DNA of 5,135 nt, taken from Deltaproteobacteria bacterium (GTDB taxonomy: Bacteria; SAR324; JACQKK01). Of this stretch, positions 1-5,055 are shown piece by piece. The stretch covers positions 1 through 5,135 of the forward strand of contig JAOUFO010000158.1 in NCBI GenBank assembly GCA_029858165.1, in the 5' to 3' direction. Positions within the stretch are counted from its first letter, which is position 1. Every line of letters begins with the position of its first letter. A model generated the notes under the pieces. It did not search any database, had not been told where the DNA came from, and saw only the letters and a program-made list of their open reading frames with translations. The translations under genes were made by a program, and so were the position numbers.

Positions 1-1229
1 TTAAATGGGAAACCCGGTTTGATTTGGTGACCGTGGGTCAGACCCCGGAGGGGAAAAACAAACATGCCCTGCTGGTGACCGGTACCGGTGATCCTACCGT
101 GACCTATGGGGATATGGAAGAGATAGCCACCAAATTGCGCTTAAAGGGGGTGCGCAATCTGGAAGGGGGGATTTATTATGACGATTCCTTTTTTGACGAT
201 AAATCCTACACCCGGGATTGGAAAGAATCCTTGGGGGAGCAGGCCTGGCTGGCCCCCATCAGCCCGTTTATTTTTAACAACAACACCGTTTCATTTTTCG
301 TCAGCGGACGGAAAACCAAAAAACCCCAACCCAAACAGCCTTTGGTGGCCCCGGCCAAAAAAGGGCCCCATATGGAAATCACCACCCAATTCCGCTATGT
401 GGGGCAAAACCCGGAACTGATCCGGATTAAGCAACTGGCCGGCGGGGATGGTCTGGCTTTTGACCTAAGCGGTCAATTGCCCAACCGCACCTGGATGTAC
501 AATGTGGCCACCGCCGTAAAGGACCCTGATGTATACTATTTTACCGCACTGGCCCAGGCCATGGAAGAAGCGGGCATCCACGGCAACCTCCGTTTCCAGC
601 CCTGGCCGGGGTTGAACCTCCCCACAAAAAAAATAATGGTCCATTCTTCCATTCCCTTGCGGGAGGTGATTGTGGACATCAACAAACACAGCAACAATCT
701 GGCGGCGGAATCTCTGTTGCGGACAATGGCCTCTCAAACCAAAACCGCCGGAATCTCCACGGAGGATGGGTTAAACGCCCTGCGGCAGGTGATGGAAACG
801 GAATTTCCCGGGTTTCAACGGGATGTGGTCATGAAGGATGGGTCCGGCCTGGATATGGAAAACCGGGTGACTTCCCGATTTTTTGTGCGGCTGCTGAACA
901 GGGTAAGAGAAAAACCCTTTCAATCGGAATACCTGGCTTCCATGAGTCTGGCAGGGTGGGACGGAACATTGAAGCCCCGCCATTTCCCCACCCGGTTGTG
1001 GGGCAACATCCGGGCCAAGTCCGGCACCCTGAAAGGGGTGAAAAACCTGAGCGGTTATCTGTATGCCGGGGGGGATGTGGTGGTGTTTTCGCTGATGATC
1101 AAAGAGGACGGACGGTCGGTGATCAAAAGAGAAAGGGCGCAGGATTCGGTGATGACGGCCTTGTTTGACCTGTTGGAGGAACCCCGGCGGAGCAGTACCC
1201 TGGAACCGGCACAGGCGGCCTTGCCCTAA
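1..1229 (+). CDS. dacB: D-alanyl-D-alanine carboxypeptidase/endopeptidase, PBP4 type (5' end outside window)
   Basis: This is the C-terminal part of a class C penicillin-binding protein (peptidase family S13), a periplasmic enzyme that trims or cleaves peptide cross-links in peptidoglycan. The reading frame is open from position 3 (KWETRFDLVTVGQ...) with no stop, so the TTG at 24 is an internal codon and not the start. The nucleophile SxxK motif and the signal peptide would lie upstream. Seen here: the family-typical GTGDPTVTYGD and YYDDSFFDD segments, the second active-site motif SNN (S-x-N) at 690-698 in HSNNLAAESLL, the MKDGSGLDMENRV segment, and the third motif KSGT (K-T/S-G) at 1017-1028 followed by LKGVKNLSGYL. 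All family motifs expected in this part are intact. A Lys/Pro-rich stretch around 310-370 probably lies in an inserted surface domain. The TAA stop at 1227-1229 overlaps the end of the convergent recJ. Family assignment is firm; substrate preference cannot be read from sequence. Confidence 0.93.
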   Translation, partial: KWETRFDLVTVGQTPEGKNKHALLVTGTGDPTVTYGDMEEIATKLRLKGVRNLEGGIYYDDSFFDDKSYTRDWKESLGEQAWLAPISPFIFNNNTVSFFVSGRKTKKPQPKQPLVAPAKKGPHMEITTQFRYVGQNPELIRIKQLAGGDGLAFDLSGQLPNRTWMYNVATAVKDPDVYYFTALAQAMEEAGIHGNLRFQPWPGLNLPTKKIMVHSSIPLREVIVDINKHSNNLAAESLLRTMASQTKTAGISTEDGLNALRQVMETEFPGFQRDVVMKDGSGLDMENRVTSRFFVRLLNRVREKPFQSEYLASMSLAGWDGTLKPRHFPTRLWGNIRAKSGTLKGVKNLSGYLYAGGDVVVFSLMIKEDGRSVIKRERAQDSVMTALFDLLEEPRRSSTLEPAQAALP

Positions 1230-2986
1230 GCCGACCGGACATCCACCAGACGAAAGGTGGTCCGGGTGGAATCCCCCAATTGAGAAACCTGGGGGGCCAG
1301 GGCCAGATCATACCGGCGGGACAAATCCAGATTGTGCTGAGCGGCATCCCAGCCGAAAGCCTCCACCTCCGGACCGTTGTGGCAGCTGACCTGAAACTTC
1401 AGGTGGCGGCTGTTTAACACCATCGGCTTTTCCAGGCTTACATCCCGCAAGGCCACCACCGGTTCCGGGTTGCCGAAACCGAAAGGGGAAAGGCGGCTGA
1501 TCTCCTCCACAAACCCACGGGTAAAATGGTCCTGGTTCACCCAGGTATCTATGGCCAGCTTGTCTTTGGAAGGGTTATCCTTGGCTTGGCGGCCAGCGGA
1601 ATCCCGGCAGTCTTTGGTGGCCGCCTGAAACCGGCGGGCAAACGCATCCAGCCGGTTGCTGGGCAAAGCCAGTCCGGCGGCGTTTGTGTGGCCGCCAAAC
1701 CGGTCCAGCAGCCCTTCACAGGATTTCAATACGCTCAACAGATCAAACCCTTCAACCCCTCTGGCCGAACCCTGGGAGATTTCTCCATGATGCTGGGTCA
1801 ACACCACGGTGGGTTTGTTGTATTGGGAGGCGATGCGGCTGGCCAGAATGCCCAAAATCCCCGGATGCCAGTCTTTTCCCACCAGCACAAAGGCGGGGTT
1901 TTCCATTTGTTCGGCCACCTGGGCCTCGGACAGGGCCAGGGCCAGTCCTTCTATTTCCTGGCGTTTGCGGTTGGTATCACACAAAATCCGTGAAAGTCTG
2001 CGTCCTTCCCCATAGGAATGGGTCAACAGCAGCTTCACCCCTATGGAGGGGTCCCCCACCCGGCCCATGGCGTTTATTTTGGGCGCGATTTTGGTGTGGA
2101 TCAATCGGGGAGAAATCCCCCCCCGCACATTGCATTCTTTTAGCAGCCCCACCAACCCCGGCCGGGGATGGAACTCCATCATTTCAAAACCCAGGCGGAC
2201 CAGAATCCGGTTTTCTCCCACCAGGGGGGACATATCCGCCACCGTGGCCAGGGCCACCAGGTCCAAATTGTAATCGGGATTGGGCGGCGTGATGCCGCGC
2301 TGGGAAAACACATCCATCCGGGCACAGTGCTGATGCAGTGCCTTGATGATTTTATAGGCCACACCGGCGGCGGAAAGGTCCTTGAAGGGATAACGGCAAT
2401 CCGGGTGTTGGGGGTTCACCATGGCCAAAGCAGCGGGCTGCATGGGGGGCACCTGGTGATGGTCGGTGATCAGCGTGTCAATCCCGTTTCGGCGCAGCAA
2501 ATCCACCCCATCCACCGCCCCGGAGCCGTTGTCCACCGTCACCACAAGTTCCGCTTTGGAAGCCACCAACCGTTGGGCCGTATCCGGGTGAAGGCTGAAA
2601 CCATCCCGCAACCGGTCCGGGATAAAATAATGAACCCTGCCTCCAACGGCTTTCAGATAACCGTACAAAAGGGCGGTAGAGGCGGTGCCGTCCACATCGT
2701 TGTCCCCGAAGATAAATATCTTCTGATAATGGAGGATCGCGTGCAGCAAACGGTCCACTGTGGTGTCCATTCCCCGCAACAGCCAGGGGTCATGCAACTG
2801 CCCGGCTTGCGGGTTTAAAAACCTGAAGGCCCCTTCCGCATCCATGCGGTTGCGGGAGGCCAGGATCATCCCCACTTCGGTGGAAATGTCCAGCTTGGAA
2901 CAAAAAGAGTGGAGATCCTCATTGGAATAGTCCACCACCGGATCGGTCCAGAGCTTGTCGGATAAGATGCCTTGCTCTATAGCCAT
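1226..2986 (-). CDS. recJ: Single-stranded-DNA-specific 5'-3' exonuclease RecJ
   Basis: A 586-aa protein, the usual length for RecJ, the DHH-family cytoplasmic nuclease that degrades 5'-ended single strands in RecF-pathway recombination and in mismatch and base-excision repair. DHH domain: motif I DNDVDG at residues 95-100, VDNG at 151-154, TDHH at 174-177, SAAGVAYK at 205-212, and VADMSPLVGENR at 249-260 with the conserved Asp251. Then come APKINAMGR (301-309), WHPGILGILASRI (373-385), and the DHHA1 signature GGHTNAAG (431-438). The C-terminal OB-type part includes PFGFGNPEPV (501-510). All expected metal ligands are present. Motif I has Asn where Tyr or Phe is usual. The ATG at 2986 is preceded by AGGGA about 9 nt upstream, a moderate ribosome-binding site. 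No convincing promoter was found. The TAG stop (1228-1226) overlaps the dacB stop. Confidence 0.97.
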   Translation of the reverse strand: MAIEQGILSDKLWTDPVVDYSNEDLHSFCSKLDISTEVGMILASRNRMDAEGAFRFLNPQAGQLHDPWLLRGMDTTVDRLLHAILHYQKIFIFGDNDVDGTASTALLYGYLKAVGGRVHYFIPDRLRDGFSLHPDTAQRLVASKAELVVTVDNGSGAVDGVDLLRRNGIDTLITDHHQVPPMQPAALAMVNPQHPDCRYPFKDLSAAGVAYKIIKALHQHCARMDVFSQRGITPPNPDYNLDLVALATVADMSPLVGENRILVRLGFEMMEFHPRPGLVGLLKECNVRGGISPRLIHTKIAPKINAMGRVGDPSIGVKLLLTHSYGEGRRLSRILCDTNRKRQEIEGLALALSEAQVAEQMENPAFVLVGKDWHPGILGILASRIASQYNKPTVVLTQHHGEISQGSARGVEGFDLLSVLKSCEGLLDRFGGHTNAAGLALPSNRLDAFARRFQAATKDCRDSAGRQAKDNPSKDKLAIDTWVNQDHFTRGFVEEISRLSPFGFGNPEPVVALRDVSLEKPMVLNSRHLKFQVSCHNGPEVEAFGWDAAQHNLDLSRRYDLALAPQVSQLGDSTRTTFRLVDVRSA

Positions 2987-3392
2987 GAATGTTTTCCCTG
3001 TGGAAAAATTCCCGTTGCCAATCCCTATGCCATCGGATCACCCGAAAAGGTTGGTTGGTTCCCATCCCCTTAATGGATCCATGACGGAATTGTTCACTGC
3101 GACGCAGATTTCAAACAGGGTAACAAAATGAATCCAAAAGGAAAAACAGCGAACAAATGACCACCAAAAAGGATTGTAAACCGGCACTACCACCATCATA
3201 ACCCAAATCACCCCAAAGGAAAAAAATTTTCAAGGACCCGGGATCTTCCCTGCCACCAAATCAAACCTTGGACTCTTTTTTGGGGAAATTACGGTGAATT
3301 TTTTTTTATTGGGTGCAGGTTTGCCCAGTCTGACAGCCGGACAATGGGCAACCCGGAAGGCAGGGGAAAATCCACCGTAGATTTAAAAATAA
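2987..3392. other. Divergent intergenic region between recJ and grxD, no convincing gene
   Basis: A/T-richer DNA between the divergent starts of recJ and grxD. It should hold the recJ promoter, but I could not find a well-spaced -35/-10 pair on the minus strand. Contents seen: a (GGTT)3 tract at 3049-3060, the odd palindrome CTGCGACGCAG at 3097-3107, three very short overlapping reading frames at 3081-3201 (see findings), A and T homopolymers (nine T at 3299-3307), and a stem-loop at 3321-3351. No long frame on either strand resembles a protein. Confidence 0.6.
3321..3351. other. Stem-loop upstream of the grxD promoter
   Basis: TTGCCCA (3321-3327) pairs perfectly with TGGGCAA (3345-3351). 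Inside it, GTC (3328-3330) can pair with GAC (3340-3342), and two outer G-C pairs can extend it beyond one mismatch. No T-run follows on either strand, so it is not a standard terminator. It ends about 45 bp before the -35 box of the grxD promoter, so it could be a protein-binding or DNA-structure site, or chance. Confidence 0.4.
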
Positions 3393-3396
3393 TTGA

Positions 3397-3425
3397 TTGA
3401 ACCCACCCTCAAATAGGTATATTAT
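3397..3425 (+). promoter_or_regulatory. Sigma70-type promoter for grxD
   Basis: TTGAAC (3397-3402) as -35, exactly 17 bp of spacer, then TATTAT (3420-3425) as -10, inside the A/T-rich run TATATTATAAG. Transcription would begin near 3432, giving a leader of about 65 nt before the preferred grxD start at 3498. An overlapping TTGATT (3393-3398) is a weaker alternative -35 box. It points toward grxD and lies in its upstream region. Confidence 0.7.
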
Positions 3426-3487
3426 AAGCTTAATTAAAAGTTGCGAAGTCGAACAAACCCAATGGCAGACTTCATCAAAAAACAAAC

Positions 3488-3494
3488 GGAAGGA
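3488..3494 (+). promoter_or_regulatory. Ribosome-binding site that decides the grxD start
   Basis: GGAAGGA ends 3 nt before the ATG at 3498, and its GGAA part is 6 nt away. The in-frame alternatives, ATG at 3462 and TTG at 3441, have no purine-rich site in front of them. This favours the start at 3498, although the spacing is a little short. Confidence 0.55.
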
Positions 3495-3497
3495 TAT

Positions 3498-3872
3498 ATG
3501 GCGGATTTCAAAAGTGTATTCAAAATCGCGGGTGATGCGCCCACCCCGGGTGCAAAATCGGGGGATGTTATGGAAAGAATCCGCAAAGATCTGGCCGAAA
3601 ACAAAATTATTCTTTTCATGAAGGGGGACCGCAATTTTCCCCAGTGTGGATTTTCCGCGGCGGTGGTGGAAGTGTTGGAAGAACTGGGAGTCACCTATCA
3701 AACCCGGAACATCCTGGAAGATGCCGAACTCCGCACCGCTTTGAAAGAGTTTTCCAATTGGCCCACCTATCCCCAATTGTATTTAAACGGCAAACTGATC
3801 GGCGGCTGTGACATTGTGATGGAAATGCACCAAAACAATGAACTGGCCCCCCTGTTAAAAGACGCGGTCTAA
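3498..3872 (+). CDS. grxD: Monothiol glutaredoxin, Grx4/GrxD (CGFS) family
   Basis: A 124-aa cytoplasmic protein of the CGFS monothiol glutaredoxin family. These proteins bind a glutathione-ligated [2Fe-2S] cluster, usually as homodimers or with BolA, and serve Fe-S cluster delivery and iron sensing. Seen: MKG (41-43) with the glutathione-contacting Lys, FPQCGFSAAVV with CGFS at 50-53, WPTYPQLY with the cis-Pro at 92, and GGCDIVMEM at 102-110. The thioredoxin fold is complete. Before it lies an N-terminal extension of about 20 residues (MADFKSVFKIAGDAPTPGAK) relative to E. coli GrxD. The start at 3498 is chosen for its ribosome-binding site; an in-frame ATG at 3462 and a TTG at 3441 would add 12 or 19 residues. 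It has its own promoter and terminator, so it is probably monocistronic. No bolA or isc/suf gene is adjacent. Confidence 0.95.
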   Translation: MADFKSVFKIAGDAPTPGAKSGDVMERIRKDLAENKIILFMKGDRNFPQCGFSAAVVEVLEELGVTYQTRNILEDAELRTALKEFSNWPTYPQLYLNGKLIGGCDIVMEMHQNNELAPLLKDAV

Positions 3873-3880
3873 AAACCGCG
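3863..3880 (+). other. Small hairpin spanning the grxD stop codon
   Basis: CGCGGT (3863-3868) and ACCGCG (3875-3880) form a perfect 6-bp stem around a 6-nt loop that contains the TAA stop. It lies just before the main terminator hairpin. It may help protect the 3' end of the mRNA, or may be accidental. Confidence 0.45.
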
Positions 3881-3890
3881 CACATCCAAG

Positions 3891-3946
3891 ACCCTCGGCG
3901 CTTCCTCCCCCCACCTCCCTGGGAGCGCCGGGGGTTCTTTTTTTTT
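3891..3946 (+). terminator. Intrinsic terminator of grxD
   Basis: A 15-bp stem, 3891-3905 (ACCCTCGGCGCTTCC) with 3921-3935 (GGGAGCGCCGGGGGT), contains only two G-T wobbles and no mismatch, around a 15-nt C-rich loop. It is followed by TC and then nine T (3938-3946). This is a textbook rho-independent terminator, 18 nt after the grxD stop. Confidence 0.92.
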
Positions 3947-4071
3947 CAGCCAGCCTGTTTGGAAAAGACCCCCCCGCCCTAACCACAGTCCCAACCTCCA
4001 AAACCATCCGCCGACAACACCAAGGTCCACCCAATCCCTGGGCTTGGCCTTCATTCGTCCCCGGAAGGAAC

Positions 4072-4121
4072 CAAACCCGCAAAATCCTACAACACCGGTT
4101 TCCATCCGGTGGTTGCGGTTT
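4072..4121. other. Imperfect two-part stem-loop
   Basis: The inner stem is ACCGG (4094-4098) with CCGGT (4106-4110) around TTTCCAT. It can be extended by CAAC (4090-4093) with GTTG (4112-4115) past one bulged G. Alternatively the outer CAAACCCGCAA (4072-4082) pairs with TTGCGGTTT (4113-4121). The two outer pairings compete for the same right-hand bases, so it could be a switchable fold or simply a degenerate repeat. Confidence 0.4.
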
Positions 4122-4148
4122 GTAAAACAAGGTCTGGGGTTTTATGGT
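4120..4148 (+). promoter_or_regulatory. Possible weak sigma70-type promoter into the structured region
   Basis: TTGTAA (4120-4125), 17 bp spacer, TATGGT (4143-4148). Each box matches 4 of 6 consensus positions and the spacing is ideal. Transcription would run through the hairpins at 4166-4199 and 4309-4352. The score is modest and such matches arise by chance. Confidence 0.25.
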
Positions 4149-4160
4149 TGGGAAACCAAC
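4147..4160 (+). other. Short hairpin with a GAAA loop
   Basis: GTTGG (4147-4151) and CCAAC (4156-4160) enclose GAAA, a GNRA tetraloop when read as + strand RNA. This is a common stable RNA loop, but the stem is only 5 bp. Confidence 0.35.
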
Positions 4161-4165
4161 GGGAG

Positions 4166-4199
4166 GCTTGTTGAATTCAGGCGAGGGGGAACAACAAGC
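4166..4199. other. 8-bp inverted repeat
   Basis: GCTTGTTG (4166-4173) is perfectly complementary to CAACAAGC (4192-4199). The 18-nt loop can add an inner TTC/GAA pairing (4176-4178 with 4189-4191). Confidence 0.45.
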
Positions 4200-4308
4200 A
4201 GGGTAAAAAATACCGGGGGGAGGTGGAGAATGGGGCCGCATGGGGCTGTGGCTTGGCGCCAGGGATGGAGGTCGGGGGGGGGTGGGTTGGCCCCAACACC
4301 GGTGATCA

Positions 4309-4352
4309 CCCAGGACAACGCCCTTGCAGCGGGGCAAGGGTGCTGTCCTGGG
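4309..4352. other. Long, nearly perfect stem-loop
   Basis: CCCAGGACA (4309-4317) pairs with TGTCCTGGG (4344-4352), and CCCTTGC (4321-4327) pairs with GCAAGGG (4334-4340) around the loop AGCGGG. Between them, ACG faces TGC and gives one A-C mismatch, one C-G pair and one G-T wobble. The total stem is about 18 pairs with a single mismatch. No T-run follows on either strand, so it is not a normal terminator. It lies 71-114 bp after the stop of the anti-sigma-like gene on the minus strand and could be its 3' stabilising structure. Confidence 0.7.
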
Positions 4353-4422
4353 CAAGAGTGGCTTGGGGGGGGCCACCATCCTATTTAAAATCCGTTATCG
4401 GTCTGATGCACTTGGCTGGACA

Positions 4423-4692
4423 TCAGGACCAAATGGGAGCCCCTTTGGGGCTTAAGGATTCCGGCTGGTTTTTTTTGGCGTCCGCGATGGTGGATTTCAA
4501 GACCAGCCCTTTTTTGGCCGGGTTTGACATGGCCCGCAAAGTGGACCGAATGGAATCCATTTTGGCCAGACTTTCCCGGCAATCGGTGCAGGTGGCCAAA
4601 TGGGCTTCCAGAAACCGGGTTTCATCGGCGTCCAACTCTCCGTCAAAATAGGCGGAAAGGTCCACCGCGTATTGTTTGCAAATTGTGCTCAT
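4423..4692 (-). CDS. Small zinc-finger anti-sigma-like protein (ZAS / zf-HC2)
   Basis: An 89-aa soluble protein without a membrane segment. Residues 5-38 show C5-x25-H31-x3-C35-x2-C38 (MSTICKQYAVDLSAYFDGEL... HLATCTDCRESL), the ligand pattern of zinc-binding anti-sigma factors such as RsrA, with the same spacing between ligands. Such proteins hold an ECF sigma factor inactive and often release it on thiol oxidation or another stress. The typical YFDGEL-D.... helix is present. After about residue 50 the tail is polar and has no recognised domain. The ATG at 4692 has a strong site, TAGGAG, 5 nt upstream; an in-frame ATG at 4710 lacks one. No ECF sigma gene is adjacent on either side, which is unusual for the family, so the partner and the role are unknown. 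Other roles for zf-HC2 proteins are possible. Confidence 0.85.
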   Translation of the reverse strand: MSTICKQYAVDLSAYFDGELDADETRFLEAHLATCTDCRESLAKMDSIRSTLRAMSNPAKKGLVLKSTIADAKKNQPESLSPKGAPIWS

Positions 4693-4697
4693 TTTTT

Positions 4698-4703
4698 CTC
4701 CTA
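4698..4703 (-). promoter_or_regulatory. Ribosome-binding site of the anti-sigma-like gene
   Basis: On the minus strand TAGGAG is followed by AAAAA and then ATG, an ideal 5-nt spacing. It selects the start at 4692 over the upstream in-frame ATG at 4710. Confidence 0.85.
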
Positions 4704-4715
4704 AACACATTGAAT

Positions 4716-4733
4716 ACTCAGTCCGGAGTAAGT
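4716..4733. promoter_or_regulatory. Operator-like dyad upstream of the anti-sigma-like gene
   Basis: ACTCAGTCCGGAGTAAGT matches its own reverse complement at 14 of 18 positions, centred on TCCGGA, with its near edge 23 bp before the ATG at 4692. A TATTCA (4716-4711 on the minus strand) abuts it and could be a -10 box, but no -35 box is visible. This would fit a regulated promoter, but the evidence is only the symmetry and the position. Confidence 0.3.
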
Positions 4734-4788
4734 CTCCCCTTCCCTGGGCAGACCGCCGGTACCGAATATGGTGACTCCCACTTGAAAA

Positions 4789-4816
4789 GGACCGGGGTTA
4801 TATAAACCCCCGGTCC
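4789..4816 (-). terminator. Possible weak terminator or hairpin before the anti-sigma-like gene
   Basis: GGACC (4789-4793) pairs with GGTCC (4812-4816), GGGG with CCCC with one extra C, and TT with AA, around the loop ATATA. The stem is about 11 bp with one bulge. On the minus strand it is followed by only four T (TTTTC), so it could stop transcripts arriving from the repeat segment beyond 4838. On the + strand it has no T-run. Confidence 0.4.
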
Positions 4817-4907
4817 AAACGAAAAAACATTTTTCCTGAGACCTCTGCATAACTCGTTTTTTTCCCATCCCCCTGCCCCAACACAAAAGGGAAGGGGGTT
4901 GTTTTGA

Positions 4908-4928
4908 TTGGAGGCCTGCGGCCCCCAA
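4908..4928. repeat. Compact palindromic hairpin (TTGG-GGCC type)
   Basis: TTGG-A-GGCC (4908-4916), loop TGC, GGCC-C-CCAA (4920-4928): eight pairs and one A-C mismatch. GC-rich palindromes of this style are often dispersed intergenic repeats in proteobacterial genomes; whether this one is repeated elsewhere cannot be seen here. Confidence 0.5.
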
Positions 4929-4937
4929 AAGAAAGGC
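4922..4937 (+). repeat. Direct repeat copy 1
   Basis: CCCCCAAAAGAAAGGC, matching 5008-5023 at 15 of 16 positions. The two copies start 86 bp apart within the TIR-flanked segment. Confidence 0.5.
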
Positions 4938-4997
4938 ACCAGCCAGCCTGCGGCGTTTGGAGCCGACAGGGGACACAACGCAGGGCTGTGCTGGTGC
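4936..4997. repeat. Long imperfect stem-loop inside the repeat segment
   Basis: GCACCAGC (4936-4943) pairs with GCTGGTGC (4990-4997), CAGCC (4944-4948) with GGCTG (4984-4988), and TGCG (4949-4952) with CGCA (4979-4982). That gives 17 pairs with two single-base bulges and a 26-nt loop. A stem this long in DNA without a gene supports a repeat-element or structured-RNA origin. Confidence 0.55.
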
Positions 4998-5007
4998 TGG
5001 ACAGGAA

Positions 5008-5023
5008 CCCCCCAAAGAAAGGC
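5008..5023 (+). repeat. Direct repeat copy 2
   Basis: CCCCCCAAAGAAAGGC, the second copy of the motif at 4922-4937, with one mismatch. The copies lie on either side of the long stem-loop at 4936-4997. Confidence 0.5.
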
Positions 5024-5041
5024 GTGGAAGCCCGCTCTAAG

Positions 5042-5055
5042 CCGCCGCAAGGCGG
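5042..5055. repeat. Hairpin with GCAA loop
   Basis: CCGCC (5042-5046) and GGCGG (5051-5055) close over GCAA, a GNRA tetraloop in + strand RNA. It is perfect but short. Confidence 0.4.

Larger units (their letters stand above)
3947..4422. other. Structured intergenic region without a convincing gene
   Basis: About 475 bp between the grxD terminator and the end of the anti-sigma-like gene. The first half is C-rich and the second half strongly G-rich on the + strand. The open frames on both strands (for example 4044-4388 + and 3855-4379 -) have low-complexity Gly/Pro/Arg composition, no good ribosome-binding site and no family resemblance. The DNA is unusually rich in inverted repeats: 4072-4121, 4147-4160, 4166-4199, 4309-4352 and 4358-4376, plus the palindrome GGTGATCACC at 4301-4310. 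G-tracts reach 9 (4274-4282) and 8 (4365-4372). It may hold a structured RNA, a degenerate repeat element, or only decayed DNA. Confidence 0.6.

Noticed and set aside
24..26. TTG at 24 as the start of the carboxypeptidase
   Set aside because: The frame is open to the window edge and the upstream codons (KWETRFDL) continue the family alignment; the SxxK motif must lie before the window.
78..89. Perfect 12-bp palindrome ACCGGTACCGGT in dacB
   Set aside because: It lies inside conserved coding sequence (TGTGD) and is readily explained by codon choice.
1526..2818. Long + strand frames opposite recJ (155, 202 and 216 aa)
   Set aside because: They are antisense to a clearly conserved gene and show only its reversed codon pattern, with no family resemblance.
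3922..4352. CRISPR array, integron attC site or retron RNA
   Set aside because: No regularly spaced repeats, no integrase or reverse transcriptase gene, and no attC core sites next to the hairpins.
3855..4379. 174-aa minus-strand frame
   Set aside because: It runs through the grxD terminator and the end of grxD, is Pro-rich from C-tracts, and resembles no family.
4044..4388. 114-aa + strand frame in the structured region
   Set aside because: TTG start without a ribosome-binding site, low-complexity Gly/Arg/Pro composition shaped by G-tracts, and overlap with several hairpins.
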